A stretch of DNA of 8,483 nt from JBBQVS01 sp964657325 (GCA_964657325.1 CAZZVE010000218.1:1-8483), one strand, 5' to 3'. Counted from the stretch's first letter, positions 1-5,889 are shown. A program made the numbers and translations. The notes: generated by a model from the sequence alone, not told the origin.

Positions 1-260
1 GGGCAACGCGTTGGCAACGATTCACGCTCCCAAAGCGAACCCGTCCCAACCCATCTTTGGGCGCAATGAATTGCTGCCCCTACCACCATTCCATGTTCGA
101 GTGTTAACGTTCATGAGGGACCGATGTATCCGCATTATTTTATCAAAAAGGATTATCGCGTCCAGCCAGGGGGCGGGGTGGGGCAACGCGTCGGCAACGA
201 TATATCACCACAGCGTGTCCCCCACCCGCCCCCCTGGCTGGACGCGATAAATCGGTCCCT
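1..260. repeat. G/C-rich long inverted repeat with a partial second copy
   Basis: Arms at 153-183 and 220-250 are complementary over about 31 nt, with 21 perfect pairs at the outer end (153-173 with 230-250) and two single-base bulges further in. A second pair of arms, 116-125 with 251-260, is a perfect 10-bp match. It is separated from the main left arm by about 27 extra bases (126-152) that have no counterpart on the right. The loop begins with a 21-nt sequence (181-201) that recurs at 1-21 with one mismatch, so the window appears to start inside a second, diverged copy. A small hairpin (29-35 with 55-61) lies in that first copy. No credible gene is seen in 1-352. The element sits just upstream of the S11 gene and may be a mobile or REP-like palindrome, or the terminator of a gene off the left edge. 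Confidence 0.7.
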
Positions 261-294
261 ACCGTTAATCTGTCTTGCTCCCTTCGTTATTATG

Positions 295-300
295 TATACT
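295..300 (+). promoter_or_regulatory. possible -10 box of the S11 gene
   Basis: TATACT lies 52 bases before the start codon at 353. No convincing -35 hexamer is found 16-19 bases upstream. The call rests on the hexamer and on the same TATACT being used in better promoters at 2476-2504 and 6845-6873. Confidence 0.3.
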
Positions 301-352
301 AGAATACACACACTGATATCTGTAACGCGGGCCAGTAGGATAGGAGCCTTTT

Positions 353-1300
353 ATGCGACGTTCTTTTTTTGCTCTTGGACTTCTAGGGATAATCGTATTT
401 ATCGTGCTGACAATGATTCTCTTTTCTTTTGTTGTTCCTGTAAGTTCGTTATTCGCTGCTGTAGCTCCACCTCCTACGCCGACACTCGAACCAACACCCT
501 TGCCAACGCCATCACCTACTGATACGCCATCACCAATGCCTTCACCTTCGCCCACTTCGCTTGTAAGTGGTGCATCAGCGTATATGATTGATGGCTATAC
601 AGGAAAGGTGCTTTTCAGCATGAGTAGTCATGTACGCTTACCAATGGCAAGTACCACGAAGATTATGACCGCTATTCTTGCTATCGAGAACTTGAATCTT
701 AATCAGTCTCTTACTGTACAGCAAGAGGAGTTGGACGAAGTGCCGGATGGGATGAGCGTTGCCCAGTTGCAAGTGGGGGACAGGATACATGTGCGTGATT
801 TGCTGTACGGCTTGTTGTTACCGTCGGGCAGTGATGTTGCTATTGTGTTTGCCCATGCAGTCGGTGGCACAACGGCAAACTTTGTAGCAATGATGAACAA
901 TAAGGCACGTTCGCTTGGTCTAAATGATACGCATTACATGAATCCACATGGTTTTTACGACCCTCTTCACTATACGAGTGCGGCAGACCTCACTACACTA
1001 GCACAGTATGCAATGCGCCTTCCTATCTTTGCCCAAATTGTGGCACAACAGAACTATGTTTTACCAGCCACGTTGCACAATCATCTCTACAATACCTGGA
1101 ATAATACAAATGGCTTGCTTGGTACATATGCAGGAGCAAACGGCGTAAAAACAGGATCAAGCGATGTCGCAGGCTACTGCATGGTCTTTTCAGCAACGCG
1201 CAACAGACGCTTTCTCATTGGAGCCGAGATGAATGCGCTATCGTTCAACGCACTCTTTAGTGATGCTCAAACACTTTTGAACAAGGGCTTTTCACAGTGA
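353..1300 (+). CDS. Membrane-anchored D-alanyl-D-alanine carboxypeptidase (peptidase S11)
   Basis: This 315-residue penicillin-binding-protein-type serine peptidase is expected to remove the terminal D-Ala from peptidoglycan stem peptides outside the membrane. Residues 5-37 form a hydrophobic signal or anchor segment. A proline/threonine/serine-rich linker follows (about 39-69), then the catalytic domain. The S11 motifs are visible: SxxK as S100-T-T-K103 (nucleophile S100, general base K103), motif 2 as S158-G-S160 where SGN is usual, and KTG at 266-268. The protein ends shortly after the catalytic domain, so the C-terminal PBP5_C domain of PBP5-like enzymes is absent. AGGAG at 342-346, 6 bases before the ATG, supports the start. 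The gene stands alone; its stop lies 8 bases from the stop of a small convergent frame. Family assignment is firm; exact substrate is inferred. Confidence 0.93.
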   Translation: MRRSFFALGLLGIIVFIVLTMILFSFVVPVSSLFAAVAPPPTPTLEPTPLPTPSPTDTPSPMPSPSPTSLVSGASAYMIDGYTGKVLFSMSSHVRLPMASTTKIMTAILAIENLNLNQSLTVQQEELDEVPDGMSVAQLQVGDRIHVRDLLYGLLLPSGSDVAIVFAHAVGGTTANFVAMMNNKARSLGLNDTHYMNPHGFYDPLHYTSAADLTTLAQYAMRLPIFAQIVAQQNYVLPATLHNHLYNTWNNTNGLLGTYAGANGVKTGSSDVAGYCMVFSATRNRRFLIGAEMNALSFNALFSDAQTLLNKGFSQ

Positions 1301-1425
1301 ACCTCTATTACGAAGATGCTATCGAAGTTGTAGCCGAAGGAGTTCGGGGAAAGAGGCGACGATACTCTTCAAAAATGAAATTGCCCAATGCTGTCCACGG
1401 TCTTTCGCCCTGCACAATTTCCTGA
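1297..1425 (+). CDS. Possible small ORF overlapping the S11 stop
   Basis: A GTG at 1297 overlaps the S11 stop codon (GTGA), a typical translational-coupling arrangement, and opens a 42-codon frame ending in TGA at 1423-1425. A weak AGGG lies about 10 bases upstream. The first about 26 residues are acidic then basic (a YYEDAIEVV-type segment followed by GKRRR) and look protein-like; the rest is unremarkable. I do not recognise a family. It overlaps the small minus-strand frame at 1308-1466, so at most one is likely to be a functional gene. It could also be the truncated start of a lost gene. Confidence 0.2.
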   Translation: MNLYYEDAIEVVAEGVRGKRRRYSSKMKLPNAVHGLSPCTIS

Positions 1426-1466
1426 TAGGTTAGAGCCATTGTTTGTAAGTGATCAAGTTTTCTCAT
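1308..1466 (-). CDS. Small ORF (52 aa) directly downstream of the TIR gene, possibly a gene remnant
   Basis: The ATG at 1466 lies 13 bases after the TIR-gene stop (1480-1482). A TAGG that overlaps that stop is the only Shine-Dalgarno-like element. A second ATG at 1439 would give 43 residues starting MALTYQEIV. The 43-residue part contains an EIVQGERPWTALGNF segment that looks like genuine protein with a conserved-looking W and GNF. The last about 20 residues are serine/threonine-rich and end abruptly. I do not recognise a family. It may be a small gene co-transcribed with the TIR gene, or the N-terminal fragment of a larger gene cut near 1375. Confidence 0.35.
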   Translation of the reverse strand: MRKLDHLQTMALTYQEIVQGERPWTALGNFIFEEYRRLFPRTPSATTSIASS

Positions 1467-1479
1467 TATAATAAGTAAC

Positions 1480-2418
1480 CTAAACAAGTTCAGATGTAGT
1501 TTTCGGCTCCTTTTCAAGATGTGAGAGTGATGTATAACGTTGTCCCTGCGTAAAAGCAATAGTTTTACCGCTACTAGTAGTCAGGTTGTTCACAATATCA
1601 TGAGGTAGAACTAACGTATCGGGTGACTCAGGCGATGAAAGAAACATGATTTTAAGCTGCTGATTCCAATCATCGCTTCTGACTGGCTCTAAATTCTTTA
1701 GAAGCATTCGCAACCTTTCTCTGTCCAAATCTGTTATATCTTTTCTTGTCTCAACTTCATTCTTAGATATTGCCTCAACTTGCCCTAATATTCTTGGTAT
1801 TCTACGGTCAATTTTATTGTTCGTATAGAATGCAAGTCGGCTACAACGTTGAAAAGCTCGATTCGGCTGGCAGATATACACAGAGTGTCTAAGGTATTCT
1901 GGTAGAGCTTTTCTAGCAGCAACGACAACAGCTCTATCAGAATTTTCAGGAAGAATAACGGGAGGTTTCTTCTCAGAAAGTTCTTTTACCACGTTGCGAA
2001 CGCCTTCTGCAATATTAAAACACGCTTCATCTACGTTATGCCAATCAGGACCGGTAACGGGTAGACCATCTTTAGGAAGTGCTTGTAGCATTCCAAACTC
2101 TCCCTGCCAGTAGACCGGACGCAGAATTATTGGAATTACACGTGCCTCGCCTCGTTTATGTCGCTCAACTGCTTGCTTTATCTCAACATTGTAGCAATAT
2201 TCTGAGTTCATGAAATCTGGGCTAATCATAAACAGAATGATTTCTGCTGTATTTAGCCGCTTGTCGATTTCTTGTTCCCATTCCATTCCTGCGCTGATTT
2301 CTCGGTCATGCCATAGCTCGATTAACCCTTGTCGTTGCAGAGGTTTCAGTTGCATCCGAATTCTATTCAGTAAGAGTTCATCTTCATGAGCATAACAGAA
2401 AAAAACTTTTAAGGCCAT
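1480..2418 (-). CDS. TIR-domain protein with an uncharacterised C-terminal domain
   Basis: This 312-residue protein has a TIR_2-type domain at about 1-145. The first strand is KVFFCYAHEDE (4-14), the BB-loop region is LWHDREISAG (35-44), then a SPDFMNSEYC segment (66-75). E79 in the following helix is at the position of the catalytic glutamate of TIR NADases. VIPIILRPVYW (94-104) is the typical late core strand. Residues 160-312 form a second domain with strand-like stretches (SVYICQP 179-185, RLAFYTN 194-200, KIMFLSS 256-262) that I cannot name. Known bacterial TIR proteins cleave NAD+ or make cyclic ADP-ribose-type signals, often in phage defence; that role is inferred here. No transmembrane segment is seen. 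GAGGT at 2427-2431, 8 bases upstream, supports the start, and a good promoter precedes it. Confidence 0.88.
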   Translation of the reverse strand: MALKVFFCYAHEDELLLNRIRMQLKPLQRQGLIELWHDREISAGMEWEQEIDKRLNTAEIILFMISPDFMNSEYCYNVEIKQAVERHKRGEARVIPIILRPVYWQGEFGMLQALPKDGLPVTGPDWHNVDEACFNIAEGVRNVVKELSEKKPPVILPENSDRAVVVAARKALPEYLRHSVYICQPNRAFQRCSRLAFYTNNKIDRRIPRILGQVEAISKNEVETRKDITDLDRERLRMLLKNLEPVRSDDWNQQLKIMFLSSPESPDTLVLPHDIVNNLTTSSGKTIAFTQGQRYTSLSHLEKEPKTTSELV

Positions 2419-2475
2419 AAACGTTTACCTCAAATCACCCTAACAAGTCATAGAGCTAAATACATATAGAGCTAC

Positions 2476-2504
2476 AGTATATACTAGTGGAAATTTTCTT
2501 ACAA
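2476..2504 (-). promoter_or_regulatory. Promoter of the TIR gene
   Basis: Read on the minus strand, TTGTAA (2499-2504) is followed by a 17-base spacer and TATACT (2476-2481), a good sigma-70-type match. Transcription should begin near 2469, giving a leader of about 50 bases before the ATG at 2418. A 9-bp direct repeat (ATAGAGCTA at 2450-2458 and 2466-2474) lies at the expected start site and within the leader, and could be a regulator site. Confidence 0.65.
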
Positions 2505-2547
2505 TAAAGACCATAAGACGGCAGGGCTATTTAAAAGGCAGAGATGA

Positions 2548-2765
2548 GAACAAGGGCACCCGCAAGGGGATGCCCCCAAGGCGTTAATTTAAGGGCAAAA
2601 AGAGGTCTCTGGTGAACAAGGGCACCCGCAAGGGGATGCCCCTCCCATACGTGAAGACGAAGATGATGACTCGTCATATGGAAAGGGCATCCCCTTGCGG
2701 GTGCCTTAGAAACAACTTTTAAATTACCTTGAAAAGACGTAGGCCCGTAGGGGCGTCCCCCTTGC
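2548..2765. repeat. Cluster of hairpin-forming repeats: two direct, one inverted, one degenerate
   Basis: A perfect 29-bp direct repeat occurs at 2548-2576 and 2614-2642 (66-bp period). Its core recurs inverted at 2685-2705, so 2621-2641 and 2685-2705 form a perfect 21-bp stem around a 43-base loop. Each unit is itself a hairpin: CCC and GGG flank a GCAA (GNRA-type) loop, and GGGCA pairs with TGCCC across a 2-base bulge. A weaker relative (GCCC-GTAG-GGGC and flanks) lies at 2741-2765. There is no gene here. The cluster separates two minus-strand genes and could end the transcript of the upstream oxidoreductase, although no T-run follows. The composition is unlike the flanking AT-rich DNA. Confidence 0.85.
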
Positions 2766-2826
2766 AAAAACCTAGTTTTGATGACACTCGAATTTTGACA
2801 GCCTATCGGTACGTGTTTCTGTTCCT

Positions 2827-3774
2827 CTATGCTATGAACTCTTTGGCAAAGAGTCGCACAGAGTTCAAGGTTGTTACATCGGGGAAGGTGAGGAGCAGTT
2901 CTTGCACTCCTGCCGCCTCGTACTCTGCCAAACGCTGACGGAGGGTGTCAGGTGTTCCAATCAGAGCACCTCTGATACGATCACCAAATCGGCTTCTGAC
3001 AACTTCAGGAATCGAGGCGAGTGCTTGCTCTTCGGTTTCTCCAATCGCACACACAGTTGATGAGGTGCGCCTAATGCTTTCGTAGTCGCGTCCAACTGTC
3101 GCGCAGTGTTGCTTGATCACATCGAACTTATGCTGAATAGTCTCGATGTCACCGTTGACATTACAGGCATCACCATATTGCGCGACGAGTTTAAGCGTTA
3201 CCTTCTCGCCACCACCGCCAATCAGCATGGGAATATGCGGCTTCTGTACTCCTTTCGGCTGGTTGATCGCTCCATGTACCTGATAATACTGGCCCTCAAA
3301 AACCGCTTCCTCCTGCGTCCACATTGCCAGGATAACCTGGATAGCTTCACGTAAATAGCGCAGGCGTTCAGGCGCATCGGGATAGGGATAGCCATACGCA
3401 CGATACTCATGCTCATACCACCCTGCACCGATGCCGAAATTGAGCCGTCCATGACTCAGCACATCAACCGTACTTGCCATCTTCGCTAACAGTGCTGGGT
3501 TGCGATAGCCATTGCACGTGACCATTTGCCCAATGCGTACTCGTTTCGTATCGCGTGCCAGTGCCGCGGTGCTCGTCCAACTTTCAAATGTCACTTCCTG
3601 TGATGGCTGGGGAATAGTATGAAAGTGATCGACGAGCCAGACCGACTCAAAGCCCGTTTCGTCGGCGGTCTGCGCAACCTGCGTCATCGTTTCATATGCT
3701 TCAACCGGGTCCTTGATATGAGCAAGATCCATTGTCCATCCCTGAGGAAGAACTAAACCAAATTTCATAGGCAT
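2827..3774 (-). CDS. LLM-class, probably F420-dependent, oxidoreductase
   Basis: This is a 315-residue luciferase-like monooxygenase-fold enzyme. The N-terminal strand KFGLVLPQGW (4-13), VDHF at 48-51, RNPALLAKMASTVDVLSHGRL (91-111), FGIGAGW (113-119) and IPMLIGGGGEK (181-191) are characteristic of the F420-using LLM branch; the closest remembered subgroup is the Rv1855c-like TIGRFAM family. Such enzymes move hydride between F420/F420H2 and a small organic substrate, unknown here. The frame stays open upstream to an ATG at 3912, but the extra 46 residues are unlike the family, and AGAGGT at 3782-3788 sits 8 bases before the ATG at 3774, so that start is chosen. The gene is transcribed away from the Ddn-like gene at 4274. 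FMN use is a less likely alternative. Confidence 0.88.
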   Translation of the reverse strand: MPMKFGLVLPQGWTMDLAHIKDPVEAYETMTQVAQTADETGFESVWLVDHFHTIPQPSQEVTFESWTSTAALARDTKRVRIGQMVTCNGYRNPALLAKMASTVDVLSHGRLNFGIGAGWYEHEYRAYGYPYPDAPERLRYLREAIQVILAMWTQEEAVFEGQYYQVHGAINQPKGVQKPHIPMLIGGGGEKVTLKLVAQYGDACNVNGDIETIQHKFDVIKQHCATVGRDYESIRRTSSTVCAIGETEEQALASIPEVVRSRFGDRIRGALIGTPDTLRQRLAEYEAAGVQELLLTFPDVTTLNSVRLFAKEFIA

Positions 3775-3782
3775 GAAGGTAT

Positions 3783-3787
3783 ACCTC
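3783..3787 (-). promoter_or_regulatory. Ribosome binding site that fixes the LLM start
   Basis: GAGGT on the minus strand, 8 bases before the ATG at 3774 and 14 before the alternative ATG at 3768. It favours an MPMKFG start over an in-frame ATG at 3912. Confidence 0.6.
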
Positions 3788-4169
3788 TTTCTTTGTTCAA
3801 CGTCTGTCTCTTGGAAAAATGAGTGTCTTTCTTCACGCATCGCTACCAAGAGTCTGTTTTTCACACGCCCTATTTTCAAGTATAGCACGTCAGAAGGCTC
3901 TACATGCATCACTACAAGCCACAGCCTCTTCCTTTTTGACTTCCCCTTCCCTCCCTGAATTAAGCTTTGCCTAGTGAGTCTGGCAATTCAAAGTCTAGAA
4001 ACTGATCGTTCACATGCAATGTCGTTGTCATGAAATGTTCCTTTCAGGTTATCAAACAGCTTGTGATGCAGACAGGCATACAAAGCTGTTTCACGTATAG
4101 CCAACGCATTTTTTGCTACAAAAATACTTTCCTCGTCTCTTACTGTAGAGAGGGAATGATTTCCATATG

Positions 4170-4193
4170 CTCATGTGTTATAGCGGACATGAG
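4170..4193. promoter_or_regulatory. Possible operator: inverted repeat CTCATGT-N10-ACATGAG
   Basis: The 7-bp arms are perfect and centred about 93 bases before the start of the Ddn-like gene. The spacer contains TTATAG, a -10-like hexamer, so a bound dimeric regulator could block the promoter. The arms are short, and no -35 is evident, so chance is a real possibility. Confidence 0.25.
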
Positions 4194-4273
4194 GACACGC
4201 TTCCTCATACACAAATATAGAGAATCGAGCAGAATGTTCCATAAACTACGCTTGATGAATCGGAGAAGAATAT

Positions 4274-4714
4274 ATGAGCAACAATTACGAAGAAGTCCTT
4301 GAGAAGGCTAATGACTGGAATAAGCAGATCATCGAAGAGTTTCATGCAAATGGAGGCAAGGTTGGAGGTCAATTCGCAGGCGCGACTTTACTCTTGCTTC
4401 ACACAATTGGCGCAAAAAGTAACAAACCACGTATCAACCCATTAGCATACTTTAAAGACGGCGACAAGTACGTCATTGTCGCATCCAAAGCGGGTGCACC
4501 CACCAATCCTGATTGGTACTACAACATACTCGCCCATCCTGATGTAACGCTTGAAGTCGGAACCGAGCAATTCAAAGCCCACGCGACAGTTGCGGAGCGT
4601 GCAGAGCGTGACCGCATCTTCAACGATATCGCAAGTCAAGCACCCGGCTTCGCTGCGTATCAGAAAGACAACCCTCGCATCATTCCAATCATTTTACTGG
4701 AACGCGTCAACTAA
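4274..4714 (+). CDS. Ddn-type deazaflavin (F420)-dependent nitroreductase/oxidoreductase
   Basis: This 146-residue protein of the DUF385/Ddn family has a split-barrel flavin-reductase-like fold that uses F420H2 to reduce quinones, nitro compounds or other small molecules. The hallmark series is present: EEFHANGGKVGG (21-32), LLLLHTIGAKSNKPR (39-53), the PLAYF strand (56-60), DGDKYVIVASKAGAPTNPDW (62-81), YYNILAHPDV (82-91) and IPIILLER (137-144). The length is typical of the family. GGAGA at 4262-4266, 7 bases upstream, supports the start. The gene is divergent from another probable F420 enzyme and convergent with an SDR, with a long palindrome after its stop. The substrate cannot be read from sequence. 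The organism must make or import F420 for it to work. Confidence 0.92.
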   Translation: MSNNYEEVLEKANDWNKQIIEEFHANGGKVGGQFAGATLLLLHTIGAKSNKPRINPLAYFKDGDKYVIVASKAGAPTNPDWYYNILAHPDVTLEVGTEQFKAHATVAERAERDRIFNDIASQAPGFAAYQKDNPRIIPIILLERVN

Positions 4715-4723
4715 AACATACAT

Positions 4724-4787
4724 ATACAAGAGATAAGAGGCTGCTTTGACATGTCAGCATGTCGGAGCAGCCTCTTATCTCTTGTAT
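4724..4787. terminator. 64-bp near-perfect palindrome, probable bidirectional terminator
   Basis: 4724-4745 pairs perfectly with 4766-4787 (22 bp). Inside, two G-T wobbles and a further 6 bp (4748-4753 with 4758-4763) leave only a TCAG loop. It begins 10 bases after the stop of the Ddn-like gene and ends 6 bases before the stop of the convergent SDR, so it can end both transcripts. No long T-run follows on either side, so it may instead act as a strong RNA-stabilising or transcript-blocking hairpin. Confidence 0.75.
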
Positions 4788-4792
4788 TGCAC

Positions 4793-5524
4793 CTACGAGA
4801 GGGCTTTCTTCACACTATCCGCATATACTTCGGCGTCTTCTGTTTGGATCGCTTCCAGAATCTTTTCAGCGACGTATTCAGCACTGTCGGCAGGCATAAC
4901 ACCAGGTTGATTTTGCGTATTACGTGGTCCGTTGGCATAGTTAGCACTAAAATCAGTTGCGGTAACGCCAGGGTGGACCAGGCCAACACGAATGTTCGCA
5001 TCGGCAAGTTCCTGACGCGCGGTCAATGAAATCGCGTTCAGCGCATATTTTGTAGATGCATACGGACCAACAGTTGCACGCCCCAATCGTTCGGGTGCGA
5101 TCTTTGAGGTGCCCGAACTAATATTAATAATGACGCCACCACCTTGTGTTCGCATACTTGGAATCACGGCTTGCATCGCCACAATGACACTCACGACATT
5201 CAGTTCAAAAACCGAACGATATTGCTCTAAATCAAGCTTCTCGATGGGAACATGCAAACCCTGTCCAGCATTGTTAATCAGCACGTCAATTCGCCCATAG
5301 TGCTGCTGCGTCTGGTCAATCATTCGCCGCACCTCGGCCTCACTGCGCATGTCAGTCGGTATAGCAAACGCATTCGGTAGTTCCGACACGATGCGCTCTA
5401 GCTTCTCAGCGGAGCGAGCGGCGAGAGCAAGTTTCGCGCCTCTTTGTGCCAGTAAATGAGCGGACGCCAGACCAATACCACCCGAAGCTCCAGTGATAAG
5501 AACAACCTTCTCCGCAACGTCCAT
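4793..5524 (-). CDS. Short-chain dehydrogenase/reductase (SDR)
   Basis: This 243-residue classical SDR has a Rossmann fold that oxidises or reduces a hydroxyl/carbonyl group with NAD(P). Visible motifs are TGASGGIG (11-18, dinucleotide loop), NNAG (84-87), N109 in the ELNV segment, active-site S136/S137 in INISSG, catalytic YASTK with Y155 and K159, and HPG at 184-186. Arg37 after the second strand suggests preference for NADP. The length matches classical SDRs of about 250 residues. The frame is open to an ATG at 5596, but those 24 residues run into a palindromic repeat and are unlike the family; AGAGGA at 5533-5538, 8 bases before the ATG at 5524, fixes the start. It is divergent from the dienelactone-hydrolase-like gene. 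The substrate is unknown. Confidence 0.93.
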   Translation of the reverse strand: MDVAEKVVLITGASGGIGLASAHLLAQRGAKLALAARSAEKLERIVSELPNAFAIPTDMRSEAEVRRMIDQTQQHYGRIDVLINNAGQGLHVPIEKLDLEQYRSVFELNVVSVIVAMQAVIPSMRTQGGGVIINISSGTSKIAPERLGRATVGPYASTKYALNAISLTARQELADANIRVGLVHPGVTATDFSANYANGPRNTQNQPGVMPADSAEYVAEKILEAIQTEDAEVYADSVKKALS

Positions 5525-5532
5525 ATGAAAAA

Positions 5533-5538
5533 TCCTCT
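5533..5538 (-). promoter_or_regulatory. Ribosome binding site that fixes the SDR start
   Basis: AGAGGA on the minus strand, 8 bases before the ATG at 5524. It supports the MDVAEKVVLITG start over the ATG at 5596. Confidence 0.55.
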
Positions 5539-5581
5539 TTCTATTGAAAGGAAGATACGTCTTTGTGAAACAAACGAGCCC

Positions 5582-5757
5582 CCACAAGGGGCACATCCCT
5601 ACTATACAACATTGGTATGTGCTACATCCATGCTATATAGTAGGGATGTGTCCACAAGGGGCAAGACTGTTTAAATACATGCAATTGGGATGAATGTGGG
5701 CGTCCGTGGTGTAGTTCTAGAACGTTCTTCGTATTTAAGCAGTCTTGCCCCTTGTGG
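5582..5757. repeat. Two consecutive long palindromes sharing a CCACAAGGGGCA end
   Basis: The first has perfect 15-bp arms, 5592-5606 and 5636-5650, around a 29-base loop. The second has 27-nt arms, 5652-5678 and 5731-5757, with one T-G mismatch (a wobble in RNA) and a 52-base loop. A 12-base sequence (CCACAAGGGGCA) begins just outside the first palindrome (5582-5593) and repeats directly as the start of the second (5652-5663), then inverted at its end. The rest of 5525-5889 shows no gene. TTGGTA (5612-5617), 18 bases and TATAGT (5636-5641) on + form a weak promoter-like pair inside the first palindrome. No clear promoter for either flanking gene was found elsewhere. Confidence 0.85.
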
Positions 5758-5889
5758 GCATCCGTTGTAGAACATATGCAACAGAGCGCATAACAATTGC
5801 TGACTTACTCAATATCTGTCAAATATGCGACAATATGCTGGGAGCATTTTCTTCCACAAAAAACAGAATTAGAGGAGATACAAACATTC

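Larger units (their letters stand above)
3775..4273. other. Divergent intergenic region between the two F420-linked genes
   Basis: No credible gene is seen. A frame from 4030 that runs into the next gene is rich in Cys and Arg and lacks a ribosome binding site. A minus-strand TATACT at 3879-3884 may be the -10 box of the LLM gene, but no clear -35 is placed. Inverted repeats are present at 4054-4062 with 4083-4091 (9 bp, 20-base loop) and at 4170-4176 with 4187-4193 (7 bp, 10-base spacer). No clear promoter for the 4274 gene is found. Confidence 0.5.

Noticed and set aside
11..250. Open frames on both strands over the first 350 bases and through the linker-coding part of the S11 gene
   Set aside because: They run through the inverted repeat or are antisense to the Pro/Thr-rich linker; the translations are low-complexity and lack ribosome binding sites.
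2548..2642. CRISPR-like pair: 29-bp perfect repeats with a 37-bp spacer
   Set aside because: Only two direct copies exist, the third copy is inverted, the unit is a hairpin of the local palindrome family, and no cas gene is in the window.
3775..3912. 46-residue N-terminal extension of the LLM oxidoreductase
   Set aside because: The family begins at the MKFGLVLPQ strand, and a good ribosome binding site stands 8 bases before the ATG at 3774.
4030..4302. 90-codon frame upstream of the Ddn-like gene
   Set aside because: Cys- and Arg-rich translation without a ribosome binding site, overlapping the start of a well-supported gene in another frame.
5525..5596. 24-residue N-terminal extension of the SDR
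   Set aside because: It would start next to the palindromic repeat, while AGAGGA at 5533-5538 fits the ATG at 5524 and the Rossmann fold starts there.
5714..5730. TTC-N2-GAA-N2-TTC pattern (heat-shock-element-like) and overlapping GTTCTAGAAC/GAACGTTC palindromes
   Set aside because: The site lies in the loop of a repeat element. The pattern is a eukaryotic element type, and bacterial SOS boxes need a spacer between GAAC and GTTC.
5797..5889. 31-residue N-terminal extension of the dienelactone-hydrolase-like protein
   Set aside because: The sequence is not family-like, and AGGAG at 5873-5877 points to the ATG at 5890.
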